Positions 8,284-17,031 of a DNA stretch of 57,890 nt are shown piece after piece. Position numbers and translations under genes: made by a program. Each line of letters begins with the position of its first letter. The stretch's first letter is position 1. The DNA comes from Bacteroidota bacterium (GTDB taxonomy: Bacteria; Bacteroidota; Bacteroidia; UKL13-3): contig CANGPW010000006.1 in assembly GCA_947456185.1 (NCBI GenBank), positions 1 through 57,890 on the forward strand. The letters are read 5' to 3'. A model generated the notes under the pieces. It was given only the letters and a program-made list of their open reading frames with translations, was not told the origin of the DNA and made no database searches.

Positions 8284-9000
8284 ATGGAGCATTTAAAAAT
8301 TGCAAGTGATAATTACGTAGCATTTACGTTTTTTATCGGAACAATGGCCATGATGGCCGCATCAGTATTCTTCTTTTTCGAATTAGGTAACACTAATGCA
8401 AAATGGAGAACATCAGTTTTAGTTTCTGGATTAATTACTTTTATTGCAGCAGTTCATTACTACTACATGAGAGGTTACAATTTAGCAACAGGTGATTCAC
8501 CAACATTCTTTAGATATGTAGATTGGATTCTTACAGTACCTTTAATGTGTGTTGAGTTTTATTTAATCACTAAAAAAGCAGGTGCAAAAATTTCTTTACT
8601 TTGGAAATTAATTTTAGCGTCACTTGTAATGCTTGTTACCGGATATTTCGGAGAAACAATTGACAGAGGAAGTAGTGTAATGTGGGGAGTAATTTCTGGA
8701 GCAGCATATTTCTACATTGCATACTTAGTATGGTTTGGTGAAGTTGCTAATTTAGCACAAACAGCTGGAAAGCAAGTAGCAAAAGCAACAAGAGTATTAG
8801 CTTGGTTCGTTTTAGTTGGTTGGGCAATTTATCCATTGGGTTACATTTTAGGAACTCCAGGTGGTTTATTTGGAATTCAATTAGTTGCAGATCCTGCAGC
8901 AGCTTCTCATGCTATGGACATTGTTTATAACATTGCTGATGCAATTAATAAAATTGGATTTGGTTTAGTAATTTATACTTTAAGTAGAAACGAAGACTAA
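8284..9000 (+). CDS. Proteorhodopsin, green-tuned light-driven proton pump
   Basis: A seven-helix, 238-residue microbial rhodopsin. Helix C reads RYVDWILTVPLMCVEFYLI: R77, D80 (proton acceptor), T84 and E91 (donor) give the DTE motif of outward proton pumps. M88 is at the position of GPR Leu105, where Leu or Met gives green and Gln gives blue absorption. H58 matches the His that pairs with the acceptor. In helix G, D219 is the second counter-ion and K223 (DAINKIGFG) binds retinal. G135 in helix E aligns with xanthorhodopsin Gly156, the opening for a carotenoid antenna, where bacteriorhodopsin has Trp138. It is preceded by a Crp/Fnr gene and followed by a terminator and then the retinal-making fusion. 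Codon use is like its neighbours. There is no signal peptide, as usual for non-cleaved Bacteroidota opsins. Confidence 0.97.
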   Translation: MEHLKIASDNYVAFTFFIGTMAMMAASVFFFFELGNTNAKWRTSVLVSGLITFIAAVHYYYMRGYNLATGDSPTFFRYVDWILTVPLMCVEFYLITKKAGAKISLLWKLILASLVMLVTGYFGETIDRGSSVMWGVISGAAYFYIAYLVWFGEVANLAQTAGKQVAKATRVLAWFVLVGWAIYPLGYILGTPGGLFGIQLVADPAAASHAMDIVYNIADAINKIGFGLVIYTLSRNED

Positions 9001-9020
9001 TCATTTACAATAAATAATTA

Positions 9021-9063
9021 AAAAGGGGGGTTTCTTTCATCAAAGAGGAACCCCCCTTTTTTT
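9021..9063 (+). terminator. Strong terminator or attenuator between opsin and crtY-blh
   Basis: AAAAAGGGGGG pairs with CCCCCCTTTTT, extended inward by TTTCTTT/AAAGAGGAA-type pairing around a CATC loop and followed by T7. It lies 20 bases after the opsin stop and only 13 bases before the next gene's TTG, leaving little room for a promoter. The downstream gene probably depends on read-through. Confidence 0.9.
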
Positions 9064-9076
9064 AATTAAAATTACA

Positions 9077-11104
9077 TTGGAAAATCAAATTCAAACTTCT
9101 TATATTGATTATTTATTTGCTGGAGCCGGAGCTTCGGCAATATTGTTGTTAATGAGTTTGGAGGAACGTGGAATGTTAAACGGAAAAAACATTGTTATTA
9201 TTGATCCTGATACCAAATTAATAAACGATAAGACCTATTGTTTTTGGGAAAATTCTGATGATTTAATTGTAAAAAGATGTAAGCATTTAATTAGCCACCA
9301 ATGGGAAAAAGTTAGCGTAAATTCAAATAAACCCCAACTAATTCAACCAATGAAATATTTCTATATTTCAAGTTTTGATTTGTATAAAGAATTACATAGG
9401 ATTATTGAAAAATATAACATACTACGCATTCATCAGCCTGTTTTATACTTAAAAAAATCGGAACATGGAATAACAACTAACACACCCAATGAAACTTTTC
9501 TTTCAAAAATAGTTTTCGACAGTCGCCCCCCTAATTATTTAACACTTAAAAAAAATGAATCACATCTACTTCAATCTTTTTTAGGTTATGAAATAGAAGT
9601 TGAAAAGAAAATACAGGATTATAATTGGGTGAATTTAATGGACTTCGATGTTGAACAAAATGATTCAACTCAATTTGTATATATACTTCCATTTAGTGAA
9701 AATAAACTTTTGGTGGAATTAACTCGATTTGGTGTTTCACAATTGATGCAAAAAGAAGCTGAACCAATCCTTGATAAATATATAACTAAGCATTTTGGAA
9801 AATATAAAATAGCAGCTATTGAAATTGGAAGTATTCCTATGAGTAATGCTGAGATTGTATCTGATACAATACCCAATATTATTTCAATTGGAGGAAGGTC
9901 AGGTGCTATAAAACCAAGTACTGGTTATGCTTTTAAAAACATGTTTAAACATGCAGAAAATATTGCAAATAGTTTGCAAAATATGCACCAACTAAAAGTA
10001 ATCAATAACTCCACTAGGTTTAAATTTTACGATAGACTGTTATTATTAATTTTAAGCAATCACCCATATTTTGGAAAAAAAATCTTTGAGGTTTTATTTC
10101 AAAAGAATAATGCAAAAAATGTGTTACAATTTATGGATGAAAAAACTTCCATATTTCAAGATATTAAAATATTAAGTTCATTGCCCTTCAAACCATTTCT
10201 GAAAGCATGGAAGTTTGATATAATTGTAAAGTTTAAACCATTCATTATTACCATTATATTAATTACTTTAGCCTTAGGATTATTAATTTTAAATTCAGCG
10301 TTTCCCTCCCCTTTTAATTGGACTGAATCAATACTTTTTACATTAGGATTGATTACTGTTGGAATTCCCCATGGAGCAGTTGATCATTTATTAGAAAGTG
10401 GAAATTTACACGGTAATGTTAAGCTAAATTTTATATTAAGGTATTTGGGTGCTGCTTTCATCTACTTTATTTTATGGCTCCTTTTTCCAAATATTGCTTT
10501 ATTGTTTTTTCTTATTTATTCTATTTGGCATTTCGGACAAGCAGATATGAATGAGTGGGGAATTAAAAATAATAATGTTTTTAAAAACTGGATTTGGGGT
10601 GGGACTTTATTGGGCATTATTTTATATGGACATTCAGTAGAAACCAATATTATTTTAAAAAATATGGGCGTAGAACTATTTCAAATAAATGAAAAATCCG
10701 GTAAGGCTATCGGTATTTCTCTTACTTTTTTTGCTTTCATTTGGGGATTTTGGGAAAGGAAATTAGGAATGATTTTGAGTTGTATTTTTTTAGCAATAAG
10801 CATCCAACTTCCTTTAATTACTTCATTTGGTTTATACTTTATAGGTCAACATAGTATTCATGGTTGGTGTCATTTAAAAAAAGGTTTAAATGTTAATAAT
10901 ACTTCCCTTTATTTAAAAACGCTTCCATTTACGTTAGGAGCATTTTTATTGTTTTTTACCCTATATTTTTGTATTGAAAAAGGATTATTAGTAGCCATTA
11001 AAAGTCAAATAATTATTGTTTTTTTTATATTTACATCATGCATTAGTTTTCCTCACGTTTTAACTATGAATGTATTTTATAAAAACACTTTTAAATCAAA
11101 CTAA
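9077..11104 (+). CDS. crtY-blh: Fused lycopene beta-cyclase (CrtY) and beta-carotene 15,15'-dioxygenase (Brp/Blh)
   Basis: One uninterrupted 675-residue frame holds two complete enzymes. Residues 1 to about 383 are CrtY: dinucleotide-binding start (YLFAGAGASAILL, 13-24), TYCFW (53-57), FDSRPP (147-152), IGGRSGAIKPSTGYAF (271-286) and a normal CrtY C-terminus ending near FLKAWKF. Residues about 386-675 are the membrane-embedded Blh domain: GIPHGAVDH (H432, H437), SIWHFGQAD (H485), GQHSIHGWCH (H595, H599) and SFPHVLTMN (H660). The H485/H595/H599 spacing (110 and 4) equals that of iron ligands reported in marine Blh. CrtY cyclises lycopene to beta-carotene; Blh cleaves it to two retinals, the cofactor of the opsin just upstream. 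The start is TTG, with no ATG before residue 26, inside the nucleotide-binding fold. It converges with trhO, 9 bases apart. The domain calls are firm; the fusion is unusual. Confidence 0.95.
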   Translation: MENQIQTSYIDYLFAGAGASAILLLMSLEERGMLNGKNIVIIDPDTKLINDKTYCFWENSDDLIVKRCKHLISHQWEKVSVNSNKPQLIQPMKYFYISSFDLYKELHRIIEKYNILRIHQPVLYLKKSEHGITTNTPNETFLSKIVFDSRPPNYLTLKKNESHLLQSFLGYEIEVEKKIQDYNWVNLMDFDVEQNDSTQFVYILPFSENKLLVELTRFGVSQLMQKEAEPILDKYITKHFGKYKIAAIEIGSIPMSNAEIVSDTIPNIISIGGRSGAIKPSTGYAFKNMFKHAENIANSLQNMHQLKVINNSTRFKFYDRLLLLILSNHPYFGKKIFEVLFQKNNAKNVLQFMDEKTSIFQDIKILSSLPFKPFLKAWKFDIIVKFKPFIITIILITLALGLLILNSAFPSPFNWTESILFTLGLITVGIPHGAVDHLLESGNLHGNVKLNFILRYLGAAFIYFILWLLFPNIALLFFLIYSIWHFGQADMNEWGIKNNNVFKNWIWGGTLLGIILYGHSVETNIILKNMGVELFQINEKSGKAIGISLTFFAFIWGFWERKLGMILSCIFLAISIQLPLITSFGLYFIGQHSIHGWCHLKKGLNVNNTSLYLKTLPFTLGAFLLFFTLYFCIEKGLLVAIKSQIIIVFFIFTSCISFPHVLTMNVFYKNTFKSN

Positions 11105-11113
11105 AATATTTAA

Positions 11114-12055
11114 CTAATCAATGGCAAAGCGAGTATAATAACCGGTTCCGTTGAATTCACGTTTGCGCGGATGAACTTTACAAGCATCGCAACAAGCGCC
11201 TTCCATTTCTGTAGCGCAGGCATCGCACATATTGAACTGATCGTTGCATTCTACGTTGGCACAATTTAAATTTCGAGGCGCTGGGCCACCACATTTTTTA
11301 CAAGGAGAAATTACTGAAGGATTTATTTCATTCACAGCTACATTAACCCTACCATCAAAAACATACAACATACCATCAAAGTCTTTTCCTCCAGTTTCTT
11401 TTGCATAACCAATGATTCCATTGTGTAGTTGATAAACATCGGTAAAACCTTCTTTTAATAAAAGTGCAGATGCCTTTTCACATTTAATACCACCAGTGCA
11501 ACAAGTAATTATTTTTTTTCCTTTGTACTTTTCTAATTCAGCTATTTTACCGGGAAATTCACGAAAATTCTCCATGTCTAAAGTGATGGAATTTTTAAAT
11601 TTCCCTAAGCGAGTTTCATAGTTACTTCTTACGTCTAAAATAACAACATCTTGTTGGTCCTTTAAAGCCAAAAACTCTTCACCTTTTAAGTGTTTACCAG
11701 TTTCTTTGGTTGGGTCAATCACATTTGGATCACGCAGACCACTGTATACAATTTCAGTTTTATACCTACAATGCATGCGTTGAAAAGCGTGTTCAGCAAC
11801 TTCGTCAATTTTAAATTCTGTTTTAGCAAAACGAGGATCAGCCACTAAATCACGCATGTATTGTTCACAAGCTTCTTTAGTTCCGCTAATGGTTCCATTT
11901 ATTCCTTCTTGGGCTATGTAAATTCTACCTCGAAGTTTCAAATTTTTACAATAGGCCAAATGTAACGGAGCAAAAGTTCCGGCATCATCTATTCGGGTAT
12001 AATTATAATATGCTAATACTAAATAATTGAATGGTTCACTCATCATTGGCTGCAA
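11114..12055 (-). CDS. trhO: tRNA uridine-34 hydroxylase TrhO (rhodanese family)
   Basis: A 313-residue member of the YceA/UPF0176 family, which makes 5-hydroxyuridine at tRNA position 34 in an oxygen-dependent reaction. An N-terminal acylphosphatase-like domain (about 8-100; IAQEGINGTISG) precedes a rhodanese domain (about 125-220) with the active loop CCTGGIKCEKA (C185/C186, C192). A cysteine-rich tail follows (C252, C255, C265, C270, C277, C280, C288, C289, C292), probably a metal site. The start may be M4 or M5 rather than M1 (MQPMMSEPF). It is a single gene, with a 9-base gap to the convergent crtY-blh. Confidence 0.92.
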   Translation of the reverse strand: MQPMMSEPFNYLVLAYYNYTRIDDAGTFAPLHLAYCKNLKLRGRIYIAQEGINGTISGTKEACEQYMRDLVADPRFAKTEFKIDEVAEHAFQRMHCRYKTEIVYSGLRDPNVIDPTKETGKHLKGEEFLALKDQQDVVILDVRSNYETRLGKFKNSITLDMENFREFPGKIAELEKYKGKKIITCCTGGIKCEKASALLLKEGFTDVYQLHNGIIGYAKETGGKDFDGMLYVFDGRVNVAVNEINPSVISPCKKCGGPAPRNLNCANVECNDQFNMCDACATEMEGACCDACKVHPRKREFNGTGYYTRFAID

Positions 12056-12110
12056 ATATAAAAATTTTTAGAGAGTAAAAATGGAAGATTGAACAGATTT
12101 TTTAATAAAT

Positions 12111-13178
12111 CTAATCATTAAACACACTCATGGCTGGCAATGCATGATTGTTAAAATCCCACAATGCTTGATTTTCCCAACTAGAACCGTTCTTTGCTTC
12201 GCTTCCTTTAAATGAAATAAATTCAGCTCCCCAATAAGCAAAACCAATTCCATTTGGAATATTTGAAATGATATATTTTATTTTATTCAAATAATCTTTT
12301 TGACCTTTTAAAGAAGCTGAATATTCTGGAAGAATTTGACTGCTATCGCCAATAATATTATTTGTCCAGTCGTTCCAAGAAAAAGTAAAAGGATATGCAG
12401 TCTCTGCAATCAAGATAGGTTTATTAAATTTGAAACTCAATGACTGTAATTTCATTTGCAATGTATCGAAACTTTTTCCATGCCAAATTGGATAATAAGA
12501 AAGACCAATTATATCATAATTTAAATTTGAAATTTTACTGTAAAAATAATCTGCTTTTTCATAGCCAGCAAAATGAATGATTATTTTAGTTTGAGGAGAA
12601 TTTTCTTTCACAGCTTTTATGCCTTCATTTAATAATTCAAGCATTTGCGAAGTATATGAAAAACTACCTTCAGGCCATAAAAAACCATTGTTAATTTCAT
12701 TGCCAATTTGAATATAATCAGGTTTAATTTCCTTTGAAATTTTTGCAGTATAAACACTCATACTATCTTTTAACTGAACAAATGTTAATCCATTCCATGT
12801 ACTTGGTTTTGTTTGCGCACCTGGATCTGCCCATGTGTCGGAATAATGAATGGTAAGCCACACTTTTAAACCCAATTTTTTTATTTCATTACTAAAAGTC
12901 TTTACTTCCTCCAATCCTGAATGTTCGTTCATTGGATGATTCCAAATTCTTAACCTGATGGTATTTACGCCAGCATTTTTTAAAGTCAAAAGCATGTCTT
13001 CTGCTTGACCGTTTTCATTTTTAGCAATTAAGTTTGTTAGCCTAATTTCGGGTATAAAAGAAGCATCCACACATTTGATAAAAAAAGGTTTTTCAACTAG
13101 TATAAACTTGTTTTCTGATTTGTTGCAAGCAAAAATCAAAAATATAAAAACTGAAAAATAGAGGTGTTTTTTTATCAA
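12111..13178 (-). CDS. GH53 arabinogalactan endo-beta-1,4-galactanase, lipoprotein
   Basis: A 355-residue glycoside hydrolase of family 53 that cleaves beta-1,4-galactan side chains of pectin. The signal peptide ends in a lipobox (LIFAC, C18), so it is a lipoprotein. A TIM barrel follows: SFIPEI near residue 40, NTIRLRIWNHP (72-82), WLTIHYSDTWADPG (107-120), acid/base E161 in IGNEIN and nucleophile E259 in IAETAYP. Both catalytic glutamates are present and the length is normal. It is not in a polysaccharide utilisation locus: no SusC/SusD or other glycosidase is nearby. A promoter-like element sits 34 bases upstream. Confidence 0.9.
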   Translation of the reverse strand: MIKKHLYFSVFIFLIFACNKSENKFILVEKPFFIKCVDASFIPEIRLTNLIAKNENGQAEDMLLTLKNAGVNTIRLRIWNHPMNEHSGLEEVKTFSNEIKKLGLKVWLTIHYSDTWADPGAQTKPSTWNGLTFVQLKDSMSVYTAKISKEIKPDYIQIGNEINNGFLWPEGSFSYTSQMLELLNEGIKAVKENSPQTKIIIHFAGYEKADYFYSKISNLNYDIIGLSYYPIWHGKSFDTLQMKLQSLSFKFNKPILIAETAYPFTFSWNDWTNNIIGDSSQILPEYSASLKGQKDYLNKIKYIISNIPNGIGFAYWGAEFISFKGSEAKNGSSWENQALWDFNNHALPAMSVFND

Positions 13179-13211
13179 AATGGTTAAAAAGTATTTGTAT
13201 TATTTATAATT

Positions 13212-13241
13212 CGAATATAAAATAAAAAAATGAAGATACAA
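13212..13241 (-). promoter_or_regulatory. Candidate promoter of the GH53 gene
   Basis: On the reverse strand TTG-N19-TATATTCG fits the Bacteroidota TTG-N17..23-TAnnTTTG promoter with one mismatch, 34 bases before the ATG. Confidence 0.4.
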
Positions 13242-13281
13242 TCTAACAAAATATTCAATTATATTATTGCCACTTTTAAAT

Positions 13282-13315
13282 AAAAAAAGCCCCCTCAAAA
13301 TTGAGCGGGCTTTTT
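13282..13315 (-). terminator. Terminator of the Omp28-like T9SS gene
   Basis: AAAAAGCCC and CTCAA pair with TTGAG and GGGCTTTTT around a 2-base loop with one internal mismatch, followed by T7 on the reverse strand, 20 bases past the stop. Confidence 0.85.
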
Positions 13316-13335
13316 CCGATTTTACTTTATTCTAA

Positions 13336-15537
13336 TTATTTTTGAATAGCTAACTTATGAGTAGCTGTATAATTAGTAGATGATAATTTTAAGAAATAAA
13401 CACCATTTTGAATGTTTTCAGTATCAAAGAAAATCGAATGTTCACCACTAGCAAAAGAACCATTTTTAATAGTTTTTACGCTTTTACCCATGATGTCAAA
13501 TAATTCAATAGTTAAATTATCATTTGATGATAATTTGAAATCAATTTGAGTAAGTCCTGAAGTAGGATTTGGAAATACATTAGAGAAATAAGCTGACTTA
13601 ATTTCTTCTTTTGCACTTGTACTCCATAATGCTGGAGTTTCATTTACGTTAATAACTTGGCGTTTTGAAGCATCAGCATTGTAATACGATACCAAAGCAA
13701 TAATACTGGTTGCTCCAATTTTATTATTTGCTTCACCAGGATAAGTATTTTGAAAAGGAGTGTAAATACCAGTATTTCCTGGGAAATCTGTTTCAGAAAC
13801 TTTAACAACTGCAGGTAAAGTATAAGTAAAATCTTGAGTGTAAGAAGAACCTTTTAATGGAGCATTAGGTATTACTCCTGCATTACCCCAAGCTGAGGGT
13901 AAAATAGTTTTTGCAACATGTTTGTGGTTATAACCATAAAAATATGCAGGCTCATTATATAATTCATGAGTTGTTCCACCTGCACCAGCATCCATACTAC
14001 TATAATAATTATGTTGGTTCCAAGTAGTGCTAGTCCCAGAAATCATAGGACCACGAACATTGTCTTCAGAAATAATTGAAGTTATTCTAATATCTCCAGG
14101 TAAAGCATTGTCAACAAAATCAGCCTTAACAGTGTATGATAATGTTCTTGTTGTAGCGTTATAAGTTTTATTTATAACTGAAATATTTACTGGAGTAATT
14201 GCATTTAAGCTTTCAGTTGCTTTTGCATCCCACAAACCTCTATTTAAACCTACAGTTGTTTGGTCAGTATATAAAGTTCTATCTACTACACCATATGGGT
14301 AACCTGTAGCATAAGCAGTATTAATAGTATTACTTTGAGTGTTAGCCATACCATCACTATTGTGATGAACAACAGCAACTACATTGCTTTTTGCTGCTAA
14401 AATATCTCTCATTCTTAAATGTCCATCTGGGCAATATCCACACCATCCGCCTGAACCTTCTTCTAATAAAACACGTTTAGTTCCTGTAATACCATCATTA
14501 ACAAAAATATTAGTTATCAAAGTATCATTACTGGTGTTTTCGTCAGGTCTTAAGTTAGGATTATCAATCCAAGCTTTGATTACTTTGTTTCCACCAGTAG
14601 CAAAATTTAAAGGAGTTGGAAAATCAAATGTTTCAAAACCCCCTGAAATAATAGCACTTGTAGTATTTATAGTTCCTGATACTTTTACACCTGCATCTAT
14701 AGAATAATGAACTTTGATAGCTGTTAATTCAGATTTTCCAAAATTAAATAATGTACCTTTTAAAATTACGTTTGTTCCTATCTTTGCTACTACTGGAGAA
14801 GCTAATTTAGTTAAAGCTGCATCTAAATTTGGTTGAGGACCAGGTAAAAATTTGTAAACCACAGATTTAGTAGCATCATAACTTCCGTTAGCACCACCAA
14901 AATTTAAACTTGGACTTCCAGTAACCATGTAACCATTAGTTGCAGAATCATTTTGAACTCCACATGTAGCAGTAAAAGTACCAAATCCATAATTATGAAC
15001 AATATCAAAATTACCAGCTTCATACATTCTAATTGCAAAATAAGTTACATTAGTTCCACCAGCAACGCCAATAGTTCCCGTTAATCTCCATTGAACAACA
15101 AAAACTCTGTTTGGTGATGAACCATAAGTAAAAGTTTTTGCATCTGAAGGAAAAGTATTAGCTCCTTGAACAATTGACTGTAAATTCAAATTATCCCAAA
15201 AAGCAAAAATTGCATTTTTAGGAGCTGAAGCATTTGGTAAAGAAGTATTTGCAACTACATCTGCTGTTTGAGTTAAATCAAATGTAATATATCCACTTGA
15301 GCTAATTTTAAATTGAGTAACAGGATTTCCAAAGAATTTCCAGTTTGAAAAAGGAAGTGTTACAGGTGCTGATAAAGTATTATTTACTCCTGCAGTTGTT
15401 CCGGTTAACACCGCTACTGCACTTGCATCATTCATTGTGTAAGGATCTGTAGTACCCGTGCTTTTAATGGTCCAGTAGTCCTGACTAAATACATTTAAGC
15501 TAAATACTAATGCGCTAAATAGTAAGATTTTTTTCAT
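13336..15537 (-). CDS. Omp28-like T9SS-secreted protein with thioredoxin-type CxxC and type A sorting domain
   Basis: A 733-residue secreted protein. It has a signal peptide (MKKILLFSALVFSLNVFSQ), an N-terminal beta-sandwich region (about 20-235) and a CARDB-like segment (about 240-345; 'NFGKSELTAIKVHYSID'). An Omp28-type thioredoxin-like domain begins RVLLEEGSGGWCGYCPDG (about 355-372) with a WCGYC redox pair. The C-terminus (about 655-733; FPNPTSG, FDIMGK, NGVYFLKL) is a type A sorting domain recognised by type IX secretion, removed on export with anchoring at the surface. Role unknown; disulphide or adhesive functions are possible. It is divergent from recF and ends in its own terminator. 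Confidence 0.85.
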   Translation of the reverse strand: MKKILLFSALVFSLNVFSQDYWTIKSTGTTDPYTMNDASAVAVLTGTTAGVNNTLSAPVTLPFSNWKFFGNPVTQFKISSSGYITFDLTQTADVVANTSLPNASAPKNAIFAFWDNLNLQSIVQGANTFPSDAKTFTYGSSPNRVFVVQWRLTGTIGVAGGTNVTYFAIRMYEAGNFDIVHNYGFGTFTATCGVQNDSATNGYMVTGSPSLNFGGANGSYDATKSVVYKFLPGPQPNLDAALTKLASPVVAKIGTNVILKGTLFNFGKSELTAIKVHYSIDAGVKVSGTINTTSAIISGGFETFDFPTPLNFATGGNKVIKAWIDNPNLRPDENTSNDTLITNIFVNDGITGTKRVLLEEGSGGWCGYCPDGHLRMRDILAAKSNVVAVVHHNSDGMANTQSNTINTAYATGYPYGVVDRTLYTDQTTVGLNRGLWDAKATESLNAITPVNISVINKTYNATTRTLSYTVKADFVDNALPGDIRITSIISEDNVRGPMISGTSTTWNQHNYYSSMDAGAGGTTHELYNEPAYFYGYNHKHVAKTILPSAWGNAGVIPNAPLKGSSYTQDFTYTLPAVVKVSETDFPGNTGIYTPFQNTYPGEANNKIGATSIIALVSYYNADASKRQVINVNETPALWSTSAKEEIKSAYFSNVFPNPTSGLTQIDFKLSSNDNLTIELFDIMGKSVKTIKNGSFASGEHSIFFDTENIQNGVYFLKLSSTNYTATHKLAIQK

Positions 15538-15669
15538 AATTATTATAGGTTTTGATTTAATTTTAGAACTTCAATAATAAGAAAATATTAAGTTTTTCCA
15601 AATAAATATACTATTTAAAAATAATTTTACATTACAAAAAGGTTGTATTATTATAAACAAAAATTAATT

Positions 15670-15677
15670 TATCTTTG
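15670..15677 (+). promoter_or_regulatory. Candidate -7 box (TATCTTTG) for recF
   Basis: An exact match to TAnnTTTG, 10 bases before the recF ATG. A TTG lies 24 bases further upstream, slightly beyond the usual spacing. It would give a very short or leaderless message. Confidence 0.4.
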
Positions 15678-15687
15678 AAAAACAATT

Positions 15688-16830
15688 ATGCATTTATATT
15701 TACAAAACTTACGCCTATATAACTTTAAAAATTATGTTGCTGCCAAATTTGAATATAGCAAGCAAATCAATTGTTTTACTGGTTTAAACGGAAGTGGTAA
15801 AACAAATGTGTTAGATGCCATTTATTATTTGTGTTTTACAAAAAGTTATTTCCAAAACCAAGACGCCATCAATATTTTAACCGATCAAAATGAAATGAGT
15901 ATCAATGGTATGTTTTATAAAAATGATAACATTGAAAATATCCAATTAATTATTCAAAAGGGAAGCAAAAAAAAACTGAAAGTTAATAACAATGAATATC
16001 CAAAACTATCAGCACATATTGGTGAATTTCCTTTGGTAATTATTGCTCCAAACGATATATATTTAATTCATGAGGGAAGTGAAGAAAGAAGAAAGTTTAT
16101 TGATTCATTTATATCACAATTTGACAAAGAATACTTGTATCAATTAATGCAATATAATAAAGCTTTGGTACAAAGAAATACGCTGCTTAAGCGTTTTTAT
16201 GACCTGCAATATTTTGATGATAGTTTAATAGCTTCCTATAACGAAAAACTGATTAGTTTTGGAACATTTATATTCGAAAAACGCAAAGCTTTTATGCTTG
16301 ATTTTGAATCCTTTTTTTTAAAATATTACAATCAAATAAGTTTGCAAAGTGATGCCATTTCATTGAAATATGAAAGTCAGTTACTAAACGAAAATCTGAG
16401 TGATTTACTAATTCAAAATATAAATAATGATAAGGCTGCACAACGCACTACCAAAGGCATTCATAAAGATGATTTGTTGTTTGAAATAAATAATTTTCCT
16501 CTTAAAAGAATGGGCAGCCAAGGGCAACAAAAATCTTTTATTATTGCTTTAAAATTAGCTCAATATGAATATTTATTTAACAAAACTGGTATTAAACCTT
16601 TGCTTTTGTTGGATGATATTTTTGAAAAACTAGACAATAACCGATTGGCGATAATTTTAACCATGATAGCAGAAGATAATTTTGGTCAAATATTTATTAG
16701 CGATACCGATAAAAAAAGATTAGAAGCAATGTTTAAAAATCTTTCCGCAGAAATTAAATATTTTGAAATTAATAAAGGTAACTTAATTTCAAAAAAAATA
16801 ATTAAAGATAGTATAGAAACTATAATATAA
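15688..16830 (+). CDS. recF: DNA replication and repair protein RecF
   Basis: A 380-residue SMC-like ATPase that loads RecA at gaps as part of RecFOR. The N-terminus LRLYNFKNY is the family signature. Walker A is CFTGLNGSGKTN (about 31-42), the ABC signature region is MGSQGQQKSFIIALKLA (about 274-290), and Walker B is LLLLDDIFEKLD (about 306-317). Length and order of motifs are normal. It stands alone, divergent from the T9SS gene, with sdhC about 200 bases downstream. No dnaN or dnaA neighbours are seen. Confidence 0.96.
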   Translation: MHLYLQNLRLYNFKNYVAAKFEYSKQINCFTGLNGSGKTNVLDAIYYLCFTKSYFQNQDAINILTDQNEMSINGMFYKNDNIENIQLIIQKGSKKKLKVNNNEYPKLSAHIGEFPLVIIAPNDIYLIHEGSEERRKFIDSFISQFDKEYLYQLMQYNKALVQRNTLLKRFYDLQYFDDSLIASYNEKLISFGTFIFEKRKAFMLDFESFFLKYYNQISLQSDAISLKYESQLLNENLSDLLIQNINNDKAAQRTTKGIHKDDLLFEINNFPLKRMGSQGQQKSFIIALKLAQYEYLFNKTGIKPLLLLDDIFEKLDNNRLAIILTMIAEDNFGQIFISDTDKKRLEAMFKNLSAEIKYFEINKGNLISKKIIKDSIETII

Positions 16831-17031
16831 TTTTTTTTAGTTTTATAAACATCAAAAAAGCTTATTAAATTTGGATTTATTAGCCCAAAAGTGATAACCA
16901 TTCAAAGTATTTAAATCTAATTTTTATATTTTTTAGTTTAATAACATTTATTAGTTTTGATATTAATCATTTAGACTCTTTCAAATCATCGGTTACATTC
17001 GCAGTCATAAAATATAAATTACTACTAAAAA

